Source: Mucidula mucida
Taxonomy: Eukaryota > Basidiomycota > Agaricomycetes > Agaricales > Physalacriaceae
Length of the DNA: 64,000 bases
NCBI GenBank assembly: GCA_015501055.1
Contig: JADNYV010000002.1
Coordinates: 1,240,001 to 1,304,000, forward strand
Reading direction: 5' to 3'
The stretch's first letter is position 1. Each line of letters opens with the position of its first letter. Shown here in pieces: positions 11,999 to 26,102 of the stretch. The notes beneath the pieces are model-generated. The model was not told the DNA's origin and did no database searches. It saw only the letters and a program-made list of their open reading frames with translations. The position numbers and the translations under genes are program-made.

Positions 11999-14370
11999 AT
12001 GTTGCACACCCAGGCTTTGCTTCCAGCCTTTATCTCTTCTCTTTTTCGCCTTTTAAGTTGGGCTTTTCTGCGTATTGCAAGTCTACATTTTCATCTACCA
12101 ACAACTTGACTCAACTTGATAAAAGATTCCATCCAGGTACTTGGCATACGGAATATTCGTCTCATTTCCTTCATGGCTGTTTGCTTCTTGGATCACCCCT
12201 TTGCCCGTCAAGAAAACCGAATCAGTCGACGAGAAACCCTCTGAAGCAGATAACCAACCCAAGGTCAATGGCTCCTCTTCATGATGAACGCGGTGAAGCT
12301 CACTGTTTCGTAGCCTTACTTTGAGAGTGATGATTCAGTACTCAACTTTATTCTTTCTCTTCCGACGTCGTCCAAGAGGGTACGATGGGCAACGACAATC
12401 TCTAATTGTCTCCTTCTCGCTGCCGTAGCCGAGCTTATCATCACACCCTTCGTCGACCCCGCGTCCAACGTGGTGTTCACCCACATCGGGGCAGTCACTC
12501 CGGATACCGTCAAGATAACTGCTCGCCTTCCCCCCACCTACATCTTGGATGATGTACACATTGTATGGAGAGAACACACTGGCGCGACGGATAAAGAACT
12601 CGCATGGAAACACGGTCCAGAGTTGACGGTAAAGGAGAATAACGACTGGGTTGATGTGGCTACTCTCAAGGGACTTTGGCCTAACACCTATTATGAATGT
12701 AAGGATTTTCCGCTATATAATGCAATCCTGACATATTTGATAGACTCTCTTGCCGCTGCAAACGGCACTCTCCTTAGCTATCCTGAGAAACCTATCAAGT
12801 TCCACACATTCCCTGATCCACGGCTGCCTGGGAACAAGTTCAGCTTCATGGTCACTTCCTGCTCAACGCCAAATTTCCCTTATCTTCCCTTCCATGGTCG
12901 CCGTATTAAAGGCTACGATTACATGAGTGCCGCCTTATTTCCCGATGCTTCCAACACCGAGGTCGACCACAATGAGACTGATCCAGTAGCCATAAAACGC
13001 GTCTCCCACAACCCAGAATTCCTCCTTTTTCTTGGCGACTTCATATATGCCGATGTACCATTTTGGACTGGCCCCACTACAGAGGACTATCGACGACTTT
13101 ACCGCAGAAATTACCAAAGTGAGAGCTTTCGGAAAATATACGAACGTTTGCGTAAGATTTCGTCATTTTGAATATCATTCAACATTGACGATACCTATTG
13201 TCTAGCGATCTACCATGCTTACGACGACCATGAGGTGAGAAACAAGTTTAACCAGACCCATGTAGGTTCCTTCTGACAGACTTTTCCCAAGTTCATCAAC
13301 GACTTTTCTGGAGATAGTGATGACCTCAAGGCGCCCTTTATGAACGCCTCGAGTGCTTTCAAGACCTACAATGCTGACAACAATTATGATTCTGTACACG
13401 ACGGTCATTATTATTACGACTTCCGATACGGTGATTCCGCCTTTTTCGTTATGGATACTCGCAGATACCGGACCTCTTCCACAGAGGACATGTCTTCCCG
13501 AGTGTTACTTGGAGATGCTCAACTCGCTGCCTTCAACAACTGGTTGTCTCGGGTGCGGATCGTTTCATCTGCTCCTCAACAGGCCCTAAACTTTACGTTT
13601 GCAGGTGAATGAGACTGCCGTCTTCAAGTTTGTCGTCTCCTCAGTCCCTTTCACGACCCTATGGAGTGCCAACGCCCCAATCGACGCGTGGGCAGGCTTT
13701 CCGACTGAACGGCAGTCAATCCTGGAAGCCCTTCATTCCGTTCCGAATGTTGTTATCTTGACCGGAGACCGACATGAATTTGCCGCCATCGAATACAATC
13801 ACGAAACTTTGAACACCGTTACAGAATTCTCTACAAGGTATTGGAGACTCGTTTTGATAGGAACCCGTCATCTAATACCTTCTGTAGTCCTCTGAGCATG
13901 TTCGATGTCCCTTTCATCCGTACTCTTACCATGCAGGGCAAAGAGATGGTCAAGAGGGTCAAGATGGTACTGAATGCGACCGAGGATGGACCGGAATACA
14001 TTGCGGTGGAAGAGAAGATTCCTGCCGAACGCGTTTTGAAGTATGTTCCGCTCGGTAATCATAAATGGTGGGCACAGTGTCTCTTTTTCTTGTCTTGCCC
14101 TCACTCGTCGCCTAGGTCACCATAGAAGTAGATACTAAAGACTCACAAAACCCTACACTGAATTTAAAGCTCAGTGTTAATGGCCAGACTGCATACACGT
14201 CAGTACCTCACCTTAGTCGTGCCAAACCTGTACTTAAAGTGTTCTGCAGATACAGCATCACCGGAAAACCCGTAAAGCTATCCTCGTCGACAGCGCTAGG
14301 CGTATTTGTCTCTGCAGGAATAAAGGACGTGTTCGATAAGATAGGTATACACCCTAGTAAATGGTTCTGA
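11999..14370 (+). CDS. PhoD-like metallophosphatase, membrane-anchored
   Basis: Alkaline phosphatase D-type metallophosphatase with an N-terminal hydrophobic part (ISSLFRLLSWAFLRIASL, then YLAYGIFVSFPSWLFASWI), so probably membrane-bound. Metal-site blocks: PEFLLFLGDFIYAD, YHAYDDHE, FFVMDTRRYR and VVILTGDRHEFAAIEY. It ends VFDKIGIHPSKWF, as in fungal homologues. Introns: 12264-12313, 12699-12743, 13152-13205, 13235-13291, 13553-13604, 13838-13887, 14068-14115, 14199-14249; exon 13206-13234 is only 29 nt yet carries the YHAYDDHE metal ligands. The join between exon 1 and the YLAYG exon is not resolved by a clean splice, and at 14116-14122 (TGGTCACCATAG) one base seems lost between W and TIEVDTK. 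Start at 11999 is inferred from hydrophobicity. Confidence 0.85.
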
Positions 14371-14416
14371 GCAATATTTTACACCGTACTTATATTACTG
14401 TGCTATATGTACTATC

Positions 14417-18208
<3,792 letters not shown>

Positions 18209-18502
18209 GGATTGTTGACGCGAAGAGAGAACGGGCGCGGTAAAAAAGAGGCATCGATACCTCGTGCCAGCAACGAGTGACGGTCATGTGAATTCGACGC
18301 TCGCCACAGAACGTACACCCTCTTTCATATTTGTTTTGCATTTTTGTTGAAAGATGTGATGGATCATGTAACGGATCCGTTGTTCATTTTGACTTGACAG
18401 CCGCAGCCGCTATCAAGTATACAAATTATTATAGCTGTGCAACAAATAAGGAGCAGCCAGCCGGAACTAATTCTGCTACTTTAGAAATCCAGAACGCCAA
18501 GC

Positions 18503-19592
18503 ATGTCTGAGGCACATCCTTTCATTCACAACCATCATCACCACTGCCGGGAAATGTCCGTGAGATCTATCCATTTCGCTCCTCTCCCCGACCCTCGTCT
18601 CTGCCATCCTAGAGACGACGATACCGACGACGATGACGACGACCCCGTCGAGCTCGACGCCCCAGAGTCGAGCAAAAATGCCAAAACCCTCTTCCAGTTC
18701 TCTCTATCTGGCGGCAGGAGACCTAGCGATACCTCGTCCATAGCGTCCTCGTCGATGCACAGTCTGACGCCTACTCAGAGCATAGACTCTACTACTCAGC
18801 CATCCAGGAAATCTAGGTTTCTACGTTTGTTCAAATCCAAAGACAAGGTACGGTTTCGCCTTTTGACACCGCCGCTTGCTGACGCAATTTATGTAGGAGA
18901 ATTCATTGACTCGCTGGTCATCTATAAACTCTTTTGGCCCATCCGCCGTCTCTGATCAACTCTTCCGCACACAAAGTACGACCTCATACCGGGGAGGCAA
19001 TGTTCGCTCTCCCAAGTCGTTCAAAACCCGTCGTCCGTCGACCGCTGATGGTCTCCTTGCCACTGTACACAACCCTCGTCCAGCCCAGCGCATGCTCAAT
19101 GGACGTGTCTATGGTGGCGGCAAGAGTCTTTTCGCGTCTGCACCAGACAAAGAGCCCGAGTTCGTCGAGTGGGGCTATGGTGGTATGGGCAGCGTAAAAA
19201 GTCAGCGTGAAGTTGGCGGACGCATGTGGGATAAAGTTCAGAGCGAGTCGGGAATGATAGGCGATTGCGACGATGATGATGGCGGAGGCATGACTTGGGT
19301 CAAACGTCGCAGGGAGGAACGCGAACGCAAGGCGCGTCAAGAAGAAGCTGAACAAAAGTCCAAGGAGGCAGTTGCCAAGGAAGAGGCTCAGAAAGAGCAC
19401 GATCTACGCGCCGTCAACGTGCCTATGTACGAAGACGAAGACGAGAACGATGAAGACGACGACGATTGTCCCGCCGAAGATGACAAGGAGGAGAGTCTTG
19501 ACGATGATGATGATATTCTTAGTGACAGCGAGGCTCGCAAGACCAGTCTGGGTGCAGGAGTCGAAAAGGTTTCGCGTCACCACAAATCATGA
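18503..19592 (+). CDS. Unknown acidic, serine-rich protein
   Basis: I do not recognise a domain family. Two exons (18503-18847, 18897-19592) give 346 residues. The N-terminus has a His run (HNHHHH) and an Asp stretch, the middle is Ser/Arg-rich, then come a block EFVEWGYGGMGSVKSQREVG and a predicted coiled-coil helix (VKRRREERERKARQEEAEQ), and the end is strongly Asp/Glu-rich. The composition suggests a nuclear or scaffold protein, but this is only inference. A further small splice (AAG|GTTTCG...TTTTAG at about 19569-19606) could replace the last residues. Divergent from PEX6, convergent with the carboxypeptidase gene. Confidence 0.75.
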
Positions 19593-19996
19593 CATGACTT
19601 TTAGGCTGTTCATCGGGCTGGACTGCATTACTTTAGGTTCGATTAAGTTTGGTATCTGTGTTGTAAAGTGCTTTTCATCTTGCAAGCTTATAATGTTATT
19701 ACCCTTTGACCGCTCTCTGACCGCTCTGAACGCGGAACTTAACGCAGCTCCTTTGCGGTATCGGTGACTCCTGGAGTTGACTGTCACCCACTTTAACATC
19801 ATGATCAGCTCGTTCCAAGAGCCGTTCGCCTGACCGGCGTAGATCTAATCTCGTGAGTGCTCCTCTCCAGCTCCTCTCTTTCCAAATGTCAAATCTAATG
19901 CGGGGTATTCGGTACTCACGTCGACAACTCCAAGTGTGTGGGGCCCAACCTATTATTCAAAGACAAACAAGATTTATTGCCTCACTACAACTAGCG
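19593..19996. other. Intergenic, convergent 3' ends
   Basis: 404 bp between the stop codons of the acidic unknown protein and the carboxypeptidase. It should hold both 3' untranslated regions and polyadenylation sites. I see no gene, repeat or RNA structure here. Confidence 0.6.
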
Positions 19997-22157
19997 CTAG
20001 ATAGAGTCACGGAAACCCATGAGGAATTGCATCATTTGGAAAGCCGCCTAAATAGGAGAAATCAATATGTGCAACACGAACTGTAATTGCGGAGCTTACC
20101 ACCGGAGAGAATTGAGGAACCATATGGCCGCTGAGCGCAACCTCTACATAGGTCAGACCGCGCTCACTGTGAGAGTTCCCGAGAGCGCCAACGCCATCGA
20201 CAATGAAGCTATCATTCTCAATGGGTGTCTGGAATCCCTGCAAACCAGCCCAGGTCATACTAACAGTGTCAATTGATCAGGACGTTTCAACCAGCGTACA
20301 GCTTACTTTTGAATCACGATGCGCGCCCTAGTGGAAGTGTCATGAAGGCAAGGTTCAAACTGTAAATAGGTCACATACCCCTCAGCAATGAGAATGAAGT
20401 CCGCCAACCCATGCGCGATCACCGGCACTCACTCTTCTCGATAACATTCGGTAGCACGGTAAATGACGACGGCAAGCTACGATCTCCACGAGGGAAAACA
20501 TTGATATTTGAACATTCGGACCACGAGACGTTCGTTGGTGCGTGAATGGCTTGCTTGACATCCTCCCGGTCAAAGTAGATTGGTGGGAGCTGAATTTGCT
20601 CAAACGATCCGCTATATAATGATCAGTGCGCTGAATGGCGCCTCTTGGTAACTTACGGGAATCCGAGGACGTCCCACAGAACAGGGAATGTATCAAAAAT
20701 GCGATAAATGTTAAACGCTGGGTTGACCGTAAGTGCTGCATCGAAGATGAGATCCCAGAGGTCGCAGCCGTCGTCTGCAAAAGTGTCGGTGCCCGGAAGA
20801 GGAAGTGGACCGGTTGGCGGGTAGGTAGCAAACTTGTCCGCGTAACCAGCATAGTTGCATGTCTCTGCCAGTTCGTCAAGAGTAGCTAAGAATGTTTGGC
20901 TGGCAAGGCCTGTCAGATCGTGGTAGGAAGAAGAATGGATATTCACTTGAATGCAAACACGTTTTCGTATTTGTGCACGAAATCCACTGCGGGAATTTGC
21001 TCTTGTACAACGTCCCATCCGAGAACCGCTGGAAAGATGCAAATGTTAGCCACAGTCCTGATATGAGAGGGTTATGCTCACGGTCTGCGATCCATATTCC
21101 TTTCAAGTTCAAGTCGAGCTCATCCGGGTGTTCATAAATATAATTGGCGATGTCTAAGACAGTGAGATTGAGTATATCACCCTAACAGATGGCTTACATG
21201 GCACGTAAGCTCCAGCATACTGTGCACGGCAGTCATTACTATGCAAACCATCAATAGCACTAAAGGTACGCACACTTTCCCCTGATACGTAGAAATTTTT
21301 CCCTTTCAACTCAGAAAAGACTTCCAAGAACTGTTGAAAGAACCCGACAAGCTGTTCCGCGAGATCATCTTCGTCCTACACACGGTCGTCAATTCCTGAA
21401 AGCTTGGGCGGATAGAATCACGTACCCTGATGGACGGTGTTCCTTGAGAGAAACCGGTACCAACGGGTTGCTCTACCCATAACATACTTGAAAGGTTCGT
21501 CCAACTATGCTCATTAACGATTGGTTTGGCAGTACCCACTCCCCATTGGAAAGGCTGTAATGTTACATGTTATTGAGCGTCGTGGAACAAGGTAGACAGG
21601 ACGTACACCGTTCTCCTGCAAGAATCCTTCCAAAGACGAACAGCCTGGCCCGCCATTTGTCCTGTCAAGCTGTCAAGATGCTGGTCGCTGAGGGATATAA
21701 ATGTGTGAACCAGAAGATGAGATCATCAAGACTGCCTTGCGGACCAGGCGGAAAGAACCAGAAGAACAGCTAGTTTTTCAAATTAGCGTCTCAGTCGACG
21801 CACAACGTGGCGCGCACTTTACGTGTCTCATTCGAGGCTCCTGAAATTGGCAGTAAGCCCGACCAACTTGGTCCTACGTCAAAGTCGACCTCAGGGATAC
21901 TCTCCCGTCAACGAAGAACTCTGTCAACCATCACCATCATAAATTTATGTAGCGTTACAATCCGACTCACCAGATGCCTTTGGGTTCGAGAAGGTGATAT
22001 TCTGTACTTGAGCGCGCTTCTCAGTTAATGGTGAACGAGATTCGAAACGTTTCGCAGCCTTAGCCTGCCGCTCGTGGATATCGCTCTTGCGAATATTACG
22101 GAACCCGAGGGTGACCGTGCTCAGGCTTAGCAGGACGAAGTAGAAGCGTAGCAGCAT
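19997..22157 (-). CDS. Secreted serine carboxypeptidase (S10 family)
   Basis: Secretory or vacuolar serine carboxypeptidase. It starts with a signal peptide (MLLRFYFVLLSLSTVTLGF) and a propeptide-like basic stretch. The catalytic serine region follows in several exons: WTNGGPGCSSLEGFLQENG (substrate-binding loop), SSMLWVEQPVGTGFSQG and the nucleophile motif GESYAG near 21280. The Asp region reads VIAHGLADFILIAEG and the His region GHMVPQFSP close to the C-terminus; the last exon codes AAFQMMQFLMGFRDSI. Introns are 43-60 bp. Two one-base losses are inferred: near 21900-21909 (coding GACGGGAGAG, between VDG and ESIPEVDFDVG) and near 20421-20424 (CCGGTGATC). The usual WLNGGPGCSS has Thr instead of Asn/Leu at its second position. 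Confidence 0.92.
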
Positions 22158-22313
22158 GATGGCAGTGGGAGCTGCCCTTGAATATTAGCATGCTGTTATA
22201 TAGTAATGCTGGAACCGGCCGGATGTTCCCACAGCGCGCATATGGTCGCGTCAACCGGCGCGTACTGAACGTTATTTATAGATCATATCGTGCTGATATT
22301 CGTGTGTCTAAAT

Positions 22314-23182
22314 CTAGGAGGGTGACTCGAGGCCCAAAACACAGTGTCTGACAAAATAGTCATGAAAGCGGTCGTCTTGAGTGAGCTCTGGATGGAAAGT
22401 CGTGAGCATGTGTAGACCTTGACGGAGGGCGACGATGGTTCTGGGATCGGATTCATCAAGGTCCGACAGGCCATGTGGGAGGAGAGCGGGAGGGAGACGT
22501 GCAATGACCTGAATAGACGGGTCGGCCTCGGATGGAGTGAGGCTGAGGACTACCTGTAACAGATTGAGCAACGAGATAATGGACAACTAAGCATTACGTA
22601 CGGGTGCTCTAATAAAGATTCCGGTGAAAGCACGCGTGGGGTCCTTCATTCCTTCAACGTGGAGAGGCACTTCAAAGGATTCGATCTAACTTTGTCTTAA
22701 CAATCATGAGGTGCTCGGATAATGGACGCAGTACCTGTGACCCCCAGCCGTTCCGTGCTATCGAGATGGAAATCCCACCTAATAGTTCCTGTCCACCTTT
22801 CTTGGCGCCGACTACAGATTGGGACATCAAAATGGCGCCCGCACAAGTGCCCCAGACAGGTTTTGTCCTTATGAACTCTCGTAAAGGCTCAAGAAGTCCA
22901 GATCGCTGTGCTACAAGTGCCATGGTTGTCGATTCTAACTAGATGAGCACGCGTAAAACATGAAGAGATCGACATACCTCCTCCAGGAATTACCAAAGCT
23001 GTACATCTTGCCAAATCGTCGGGAGTTCGTACTAGGATAACATCGGGGCGTACGGGGAGCTTTAGACGTTGTATTGCGGCCTTGTGCTCGGAAAATGCTC
23101 CTTGCAATGCTAAAGGACGTGATCAATATGAAAGAAACCCGTCAACAATAGATTACACGCCTAGAATGCCAATGCAGGACAT
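22314..23182 (-). CDS. SNO1: Glutaminase subunit of PLP synthase, PdxT/Sno
   Basis: Class I glutamine amidotransferase that supplies ammonia to Pdx1/Snz for vitamin B6 (pyridoxal phosphate) synthesis. Key blocks: GILALQGAFSEH, the oxyanion turn PGGEST, the nucleophile Cys in VWGTCAGAILMS, RNGWGSQ/IESFEVPL, and the His-Glu of the triad in TTFHPELTQDDRFHDYFV. All exons stay in one frame. Introns include 23110-23160, which begins GC rather than GT (AG|GCGTGT): only this boundary gives the conserved ILALQGAF. The partner Pdx1/Snz gene, often adjacent to SNO in fungi, is not in this window. Confidence 0.94.
23110..23160 (-). other. GC-AG intron in the PdxT gene
   Basis: The coding strand reads exon ...CTAG, then GCGTGTAATC..., ending CCTTTAG before CATTGC. 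Using GC as donor joins GIL to ALQGAF, the family consensus; the nearby GT donors put the next exon out of frame. Confidence 0.7.
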
Positions 23183-23314
23183 GATGGTGACTCGCGAAAA
23201 TGATTGCCGACTGTTACGGAAGTGTGCCTACCTTATTAGGCTAGGTGGCTGTGTGGGAATCTCACGGTGCCGCCATGACGAATTCCTTCTTGTTCTCTAC
23301 CACCTACCAACGAA

Positions 23315-25054
23315 ATGGCCGACCTCGACGCTGACCTCTATGGCGGTAGTGTCATATCTTCACTTTTCTTCTCAATTGCTTAGTCTTTTATTACAGATTT
23401 ATACTCTGATTTCACCGATGAAAAGGCGCAAAAAACGGCAGAACAAGACGACGCACCACCAGCAAAAGTGGTGACACCGGAACCTTCACCTGCAGCAGCA
23501 CCTCCAGTAGCGACGACAAAACCTTTAGCACCGGCTCCAGCACCCATTGCGTCGTACACGACACCTACACCGGCGGCAGTTCCATCATACATGACATCGA
23601 CGCCGCAAACACAGCAAATACCCACGTACGAAGAGCCGACGCACGACTATGGCGACTCCTCAATGATGGGTGGTGGATACCAGGATGGTGCAGAACGCAC
23701 AGTTCGCCCGTCGGAAATGAAGGATGAGGGGTAAGGATTTTTCCTGCGCAAGTCTATCTAGCTAGCTAGTCAAGTCGTCTAGGCTATGCAAAACCGTCGT
23801 CTACCTCGCGTCATCTAGTCGAACCGTCGTCTACCTCGCGTCGTCTAGTCGAACCGTTGTCTACTGCCAGTCGTGTCCTAGGCTAGCGATGCTAATGGCA
23901 TTTCTTCTTTTTGCCTCTCTTTACCTGTCGTGCCCCTTTTCTTACATGTCTGCAGCAAAATGTTTATCGGTGGCTTGAACTGGGATACAACTGATGGTAT
24001 GTATGTATCGTTTCACACCAATGTCCTTCTCATTCTCCCTTGTGTAGAATCTCTTCGAAACTACTTTACGCAATTTGGCAAAGTCGACGCATGTACGATC
24101 ATGAGAGACGCTGGCGGGCGATCTAGGTGTTTTGCCTTTCTCACGTTCGAAGATCCTGCGAGTGTCAACGCTGTAATGGTAAAAGAACATTATCTTGATG
24201 GCAAAGTTGTACGTAGACTACTGGCAAGTCGCTACTACTATCATTCATTACTGTTGTTGTAGATCGACCCCAAGCGCGCTATTCCAAGGCAAGAGCATCA
24301 ACGTGCCACCAAGCTGTTCATTGGCGGCCTTGCTGGCAGCGTCACATCAGAATCCATGCGTGAATTTTTCTCGCAGTTTGGCAAAGTTATCGACTCTACA
24401 GTCATGCTGGACCGTGAGACTGGCAGAAGCAAGGGCTTTGGTTTCATTTCTTTTGAAGACGTGAATGTTCAGCCTTTCCTGGGATTCGGACACTTGGAGA
24501 TTGACGGTAAACTGGTATGCTTCTGCATCTGTCACCGCCACACTTTACTTATCCCCAATCAGATCGATGTCAAACTAGCTCAACCTAGATATCAACGCGA
24601 TAACTTCCAAGAAGACCAAAATGAAGGCGGGACCGTTGCCGTTGCCAGCGGCGGTCGTGGCGGCGGTTTTAATCCCGCTGGAGGTGCAGGCAACTTCAAC
24701 AGCGCGATGAACCCTGCTGCAGCTGCTGGAGCGGGTAACACGCCATTTGATCCACAGGCGTTGGCAGCTCTGTACACGCGCATGTTCCAGATGACGGGTG
24801 CTGGTGGACAGATGAACATGATGGGGATGAACCCAATGATGGGCGGAATGGGCGGAGCCGGGATGAGCGGCGGTATGGGTGGAGGTGGTATGGGAAGGGG
24901 TGGGATGATGGGCGGTGGAATGGGAGGTGGGATGGGCGGCGGCGGCGGCATGGGTCGTGGTGGCATGGGCAATGTGCCACGGGGCCCAAGGGGCGGAGTG
25001 GGTCCTCAAAGAGCACAGCGTGGGCAGCACAATTACCACCCGTATGCGCGGTAG
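23315..25054 (+). CDS. Two-RRM hnRNP, Hrp1/Nab4-like
   Basis: RNA-binding protein of the Hrp1/Musashi-like hnRNP group, which act in mRNA 3'-end formation, export or stability. It starts MADLDADLYGDLYSDFTDEK, then a Pro/Ala/Thr-rich segment; RRM1 (KMFIGGLNWDTTDESLRNYF) and RRM2 (KLFIGGLAGSVTSESMREFF, RSKGFGFISFEDV) lie back to back; the C-terminus is a long Gly/Met-rich tail ending with RGG-like turns (NVPRGPRGGVGPQRAQRG). Introns: 23346-23396, 23731-23955, 23997-24047, 24209-24262, 24515-24562. The second intron is 225 bp, four times the local norm, and holds a tandem repeat. In RRM1 the RNP1 motif reads RSRCFAFLTF with Cys where Gly is usual. Confidence 0.92.
23791..23880 (+). repeat. 30-bp minisatellite in the hnRNP intron
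   Basis: Three head-to-tail 30-bp units, 23791-23820, 23821-23850 and 23851-23880. The first two differ at very few positions and share the core CCGTCGTCTACCTCGCGTC; the third has diverged in its second half. The flank at 23758-23785 repeats related CTAG and GTCGTCTAG words. The array is inside the 225-bp intron just before the first RRM exon. Confidence 0.8.
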
Positions 25055-25618
25055 GGTGTTTGCCTTATCGTCGAACGCTTCACTTTCGTGTATAATCAAG
25101 ATCCAGAACGTCTCGCGGTTACATAGATGAATCCGCTCCGTGTTTACTTTCTAGCCTACGATACTTATTGACTTGGTACTTATTGCTGTACGATTATTAT
25201 TTGAATGACTCATTCTGTTAGATGTGTGAACGGCGCCTGGTTTAAAGTTAACTCCTCGTTTATTAAGAATGTTGAAACCCCTGTCGACGGTTGTTAGCTT
25301 GCCGTACTGCTAGAACTGTAACCCCCGTGCAAACATAGGCGGATCTTTGGAAGGCATTGAACGTTAACGGTAACGCAAGCAACATCGACAATGTCATTTA
25401 CCATGTCTCGCAATATTTAAACAGCAAAGGTACATAGGGGTTCTCATGATAGTAAATCTTACAAGGCTAGTGGCCTATCTTTGACCATGAATGTCAGTAT
25501 ACAAGGCAAGTCGTTGTATGAGACTCAACCGCGTTCACCGGCATGTTCCCCACGATCTTGAGTAATATCTCCATCTGATGAGGAAGTTTTGATGTGGCGA
25601 CGCTTGCACTGCACCCGC
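25055..25618. other. Intergenic, left flank of the transposon
   Basis: 564 bp between the hnRNP stop codon and the TA target site of the transposon. The first part should be the hnRNP 3' untranslated region. On the minus strand the last 100 bp read as a short basic stretch (RRHIKTSSSDGDITQDRGE) before a stop, but there is no start or upstream exon to support a gene. Confidence 0.5.
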
Positions 25619-25620
25619 TA

Positions 25621-25858
25621 CTATCACTCACCTGGGTCCGAATAGTCACCTAGAAGTGAATAATCGGACAGGAACAGTCGTCCGCGGCCACGGGTCGCAC
25701 CGGTCTTTTTGCGAAGTCGTAGAATACATTGAAATGCATGTCTGTGTCAAAGGAATAGTTGTGAATGTGAGGGGAAAGCTATATAGATGCACGAGAAGAC
25801 TGATCAGAGAGTGATCAGCCTAAGTACAGCTCTCGGTAACGATGTCAAGTGCACGTAA
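25621..25858 (+). repeat. Left terminal inverted repeat, 238 bp
   Basis: Matches 28870-29107 in reverse orientation. The outer part, about 125 bp, is almost identical between ends. The middle (about 25745-25795) has diverged, and the inner 60 bp are again nearly identical, including the pair of TGATCA words in CTGATCAGAGAGTGATCAGC. Both conserved blocks are probable transposase-binding sites. Confidence 0.93.
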
Positions 25859-26102
25859 GTTTCTGGAGAGGCTGGGAAGTCATAATTCAGAGTATTCTCA
25901 GCTGTTTCCACTACTTAGATTGCTCTCCGTATCATCTGTGCCAATCATAGACACGATCTATTCATCTCTCGCCCTTGGGCGTGACACAGCAGTGCTCGCA
26001 TCAAATTTGATGGGATGCCGGGTCTTCGGCCGTACGGCAGCAAAAAGTCATGTGCATGTTGAATTGTGATCTGTCTACATTCTTCGTTCGCGTCGCCAGC
26101 GC

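Noticed and set aside
12058..12324. Alternative PhoD N-terminus in one open frame (MGFSAYCK...)
   Set aside because: The frame lacks the hydrophobic segments of homologues, while the spliced frames KPYFESDDSVLNF and YLAYGIFVSF fit the family.
24575..25099. His/Pro-rich frames antisense to the hnRNP tail
   Set aside because: They arise from the Gly/Met repeat on the plus strand, as do Pro-rich frames opposite the Gar1 RGG tail.
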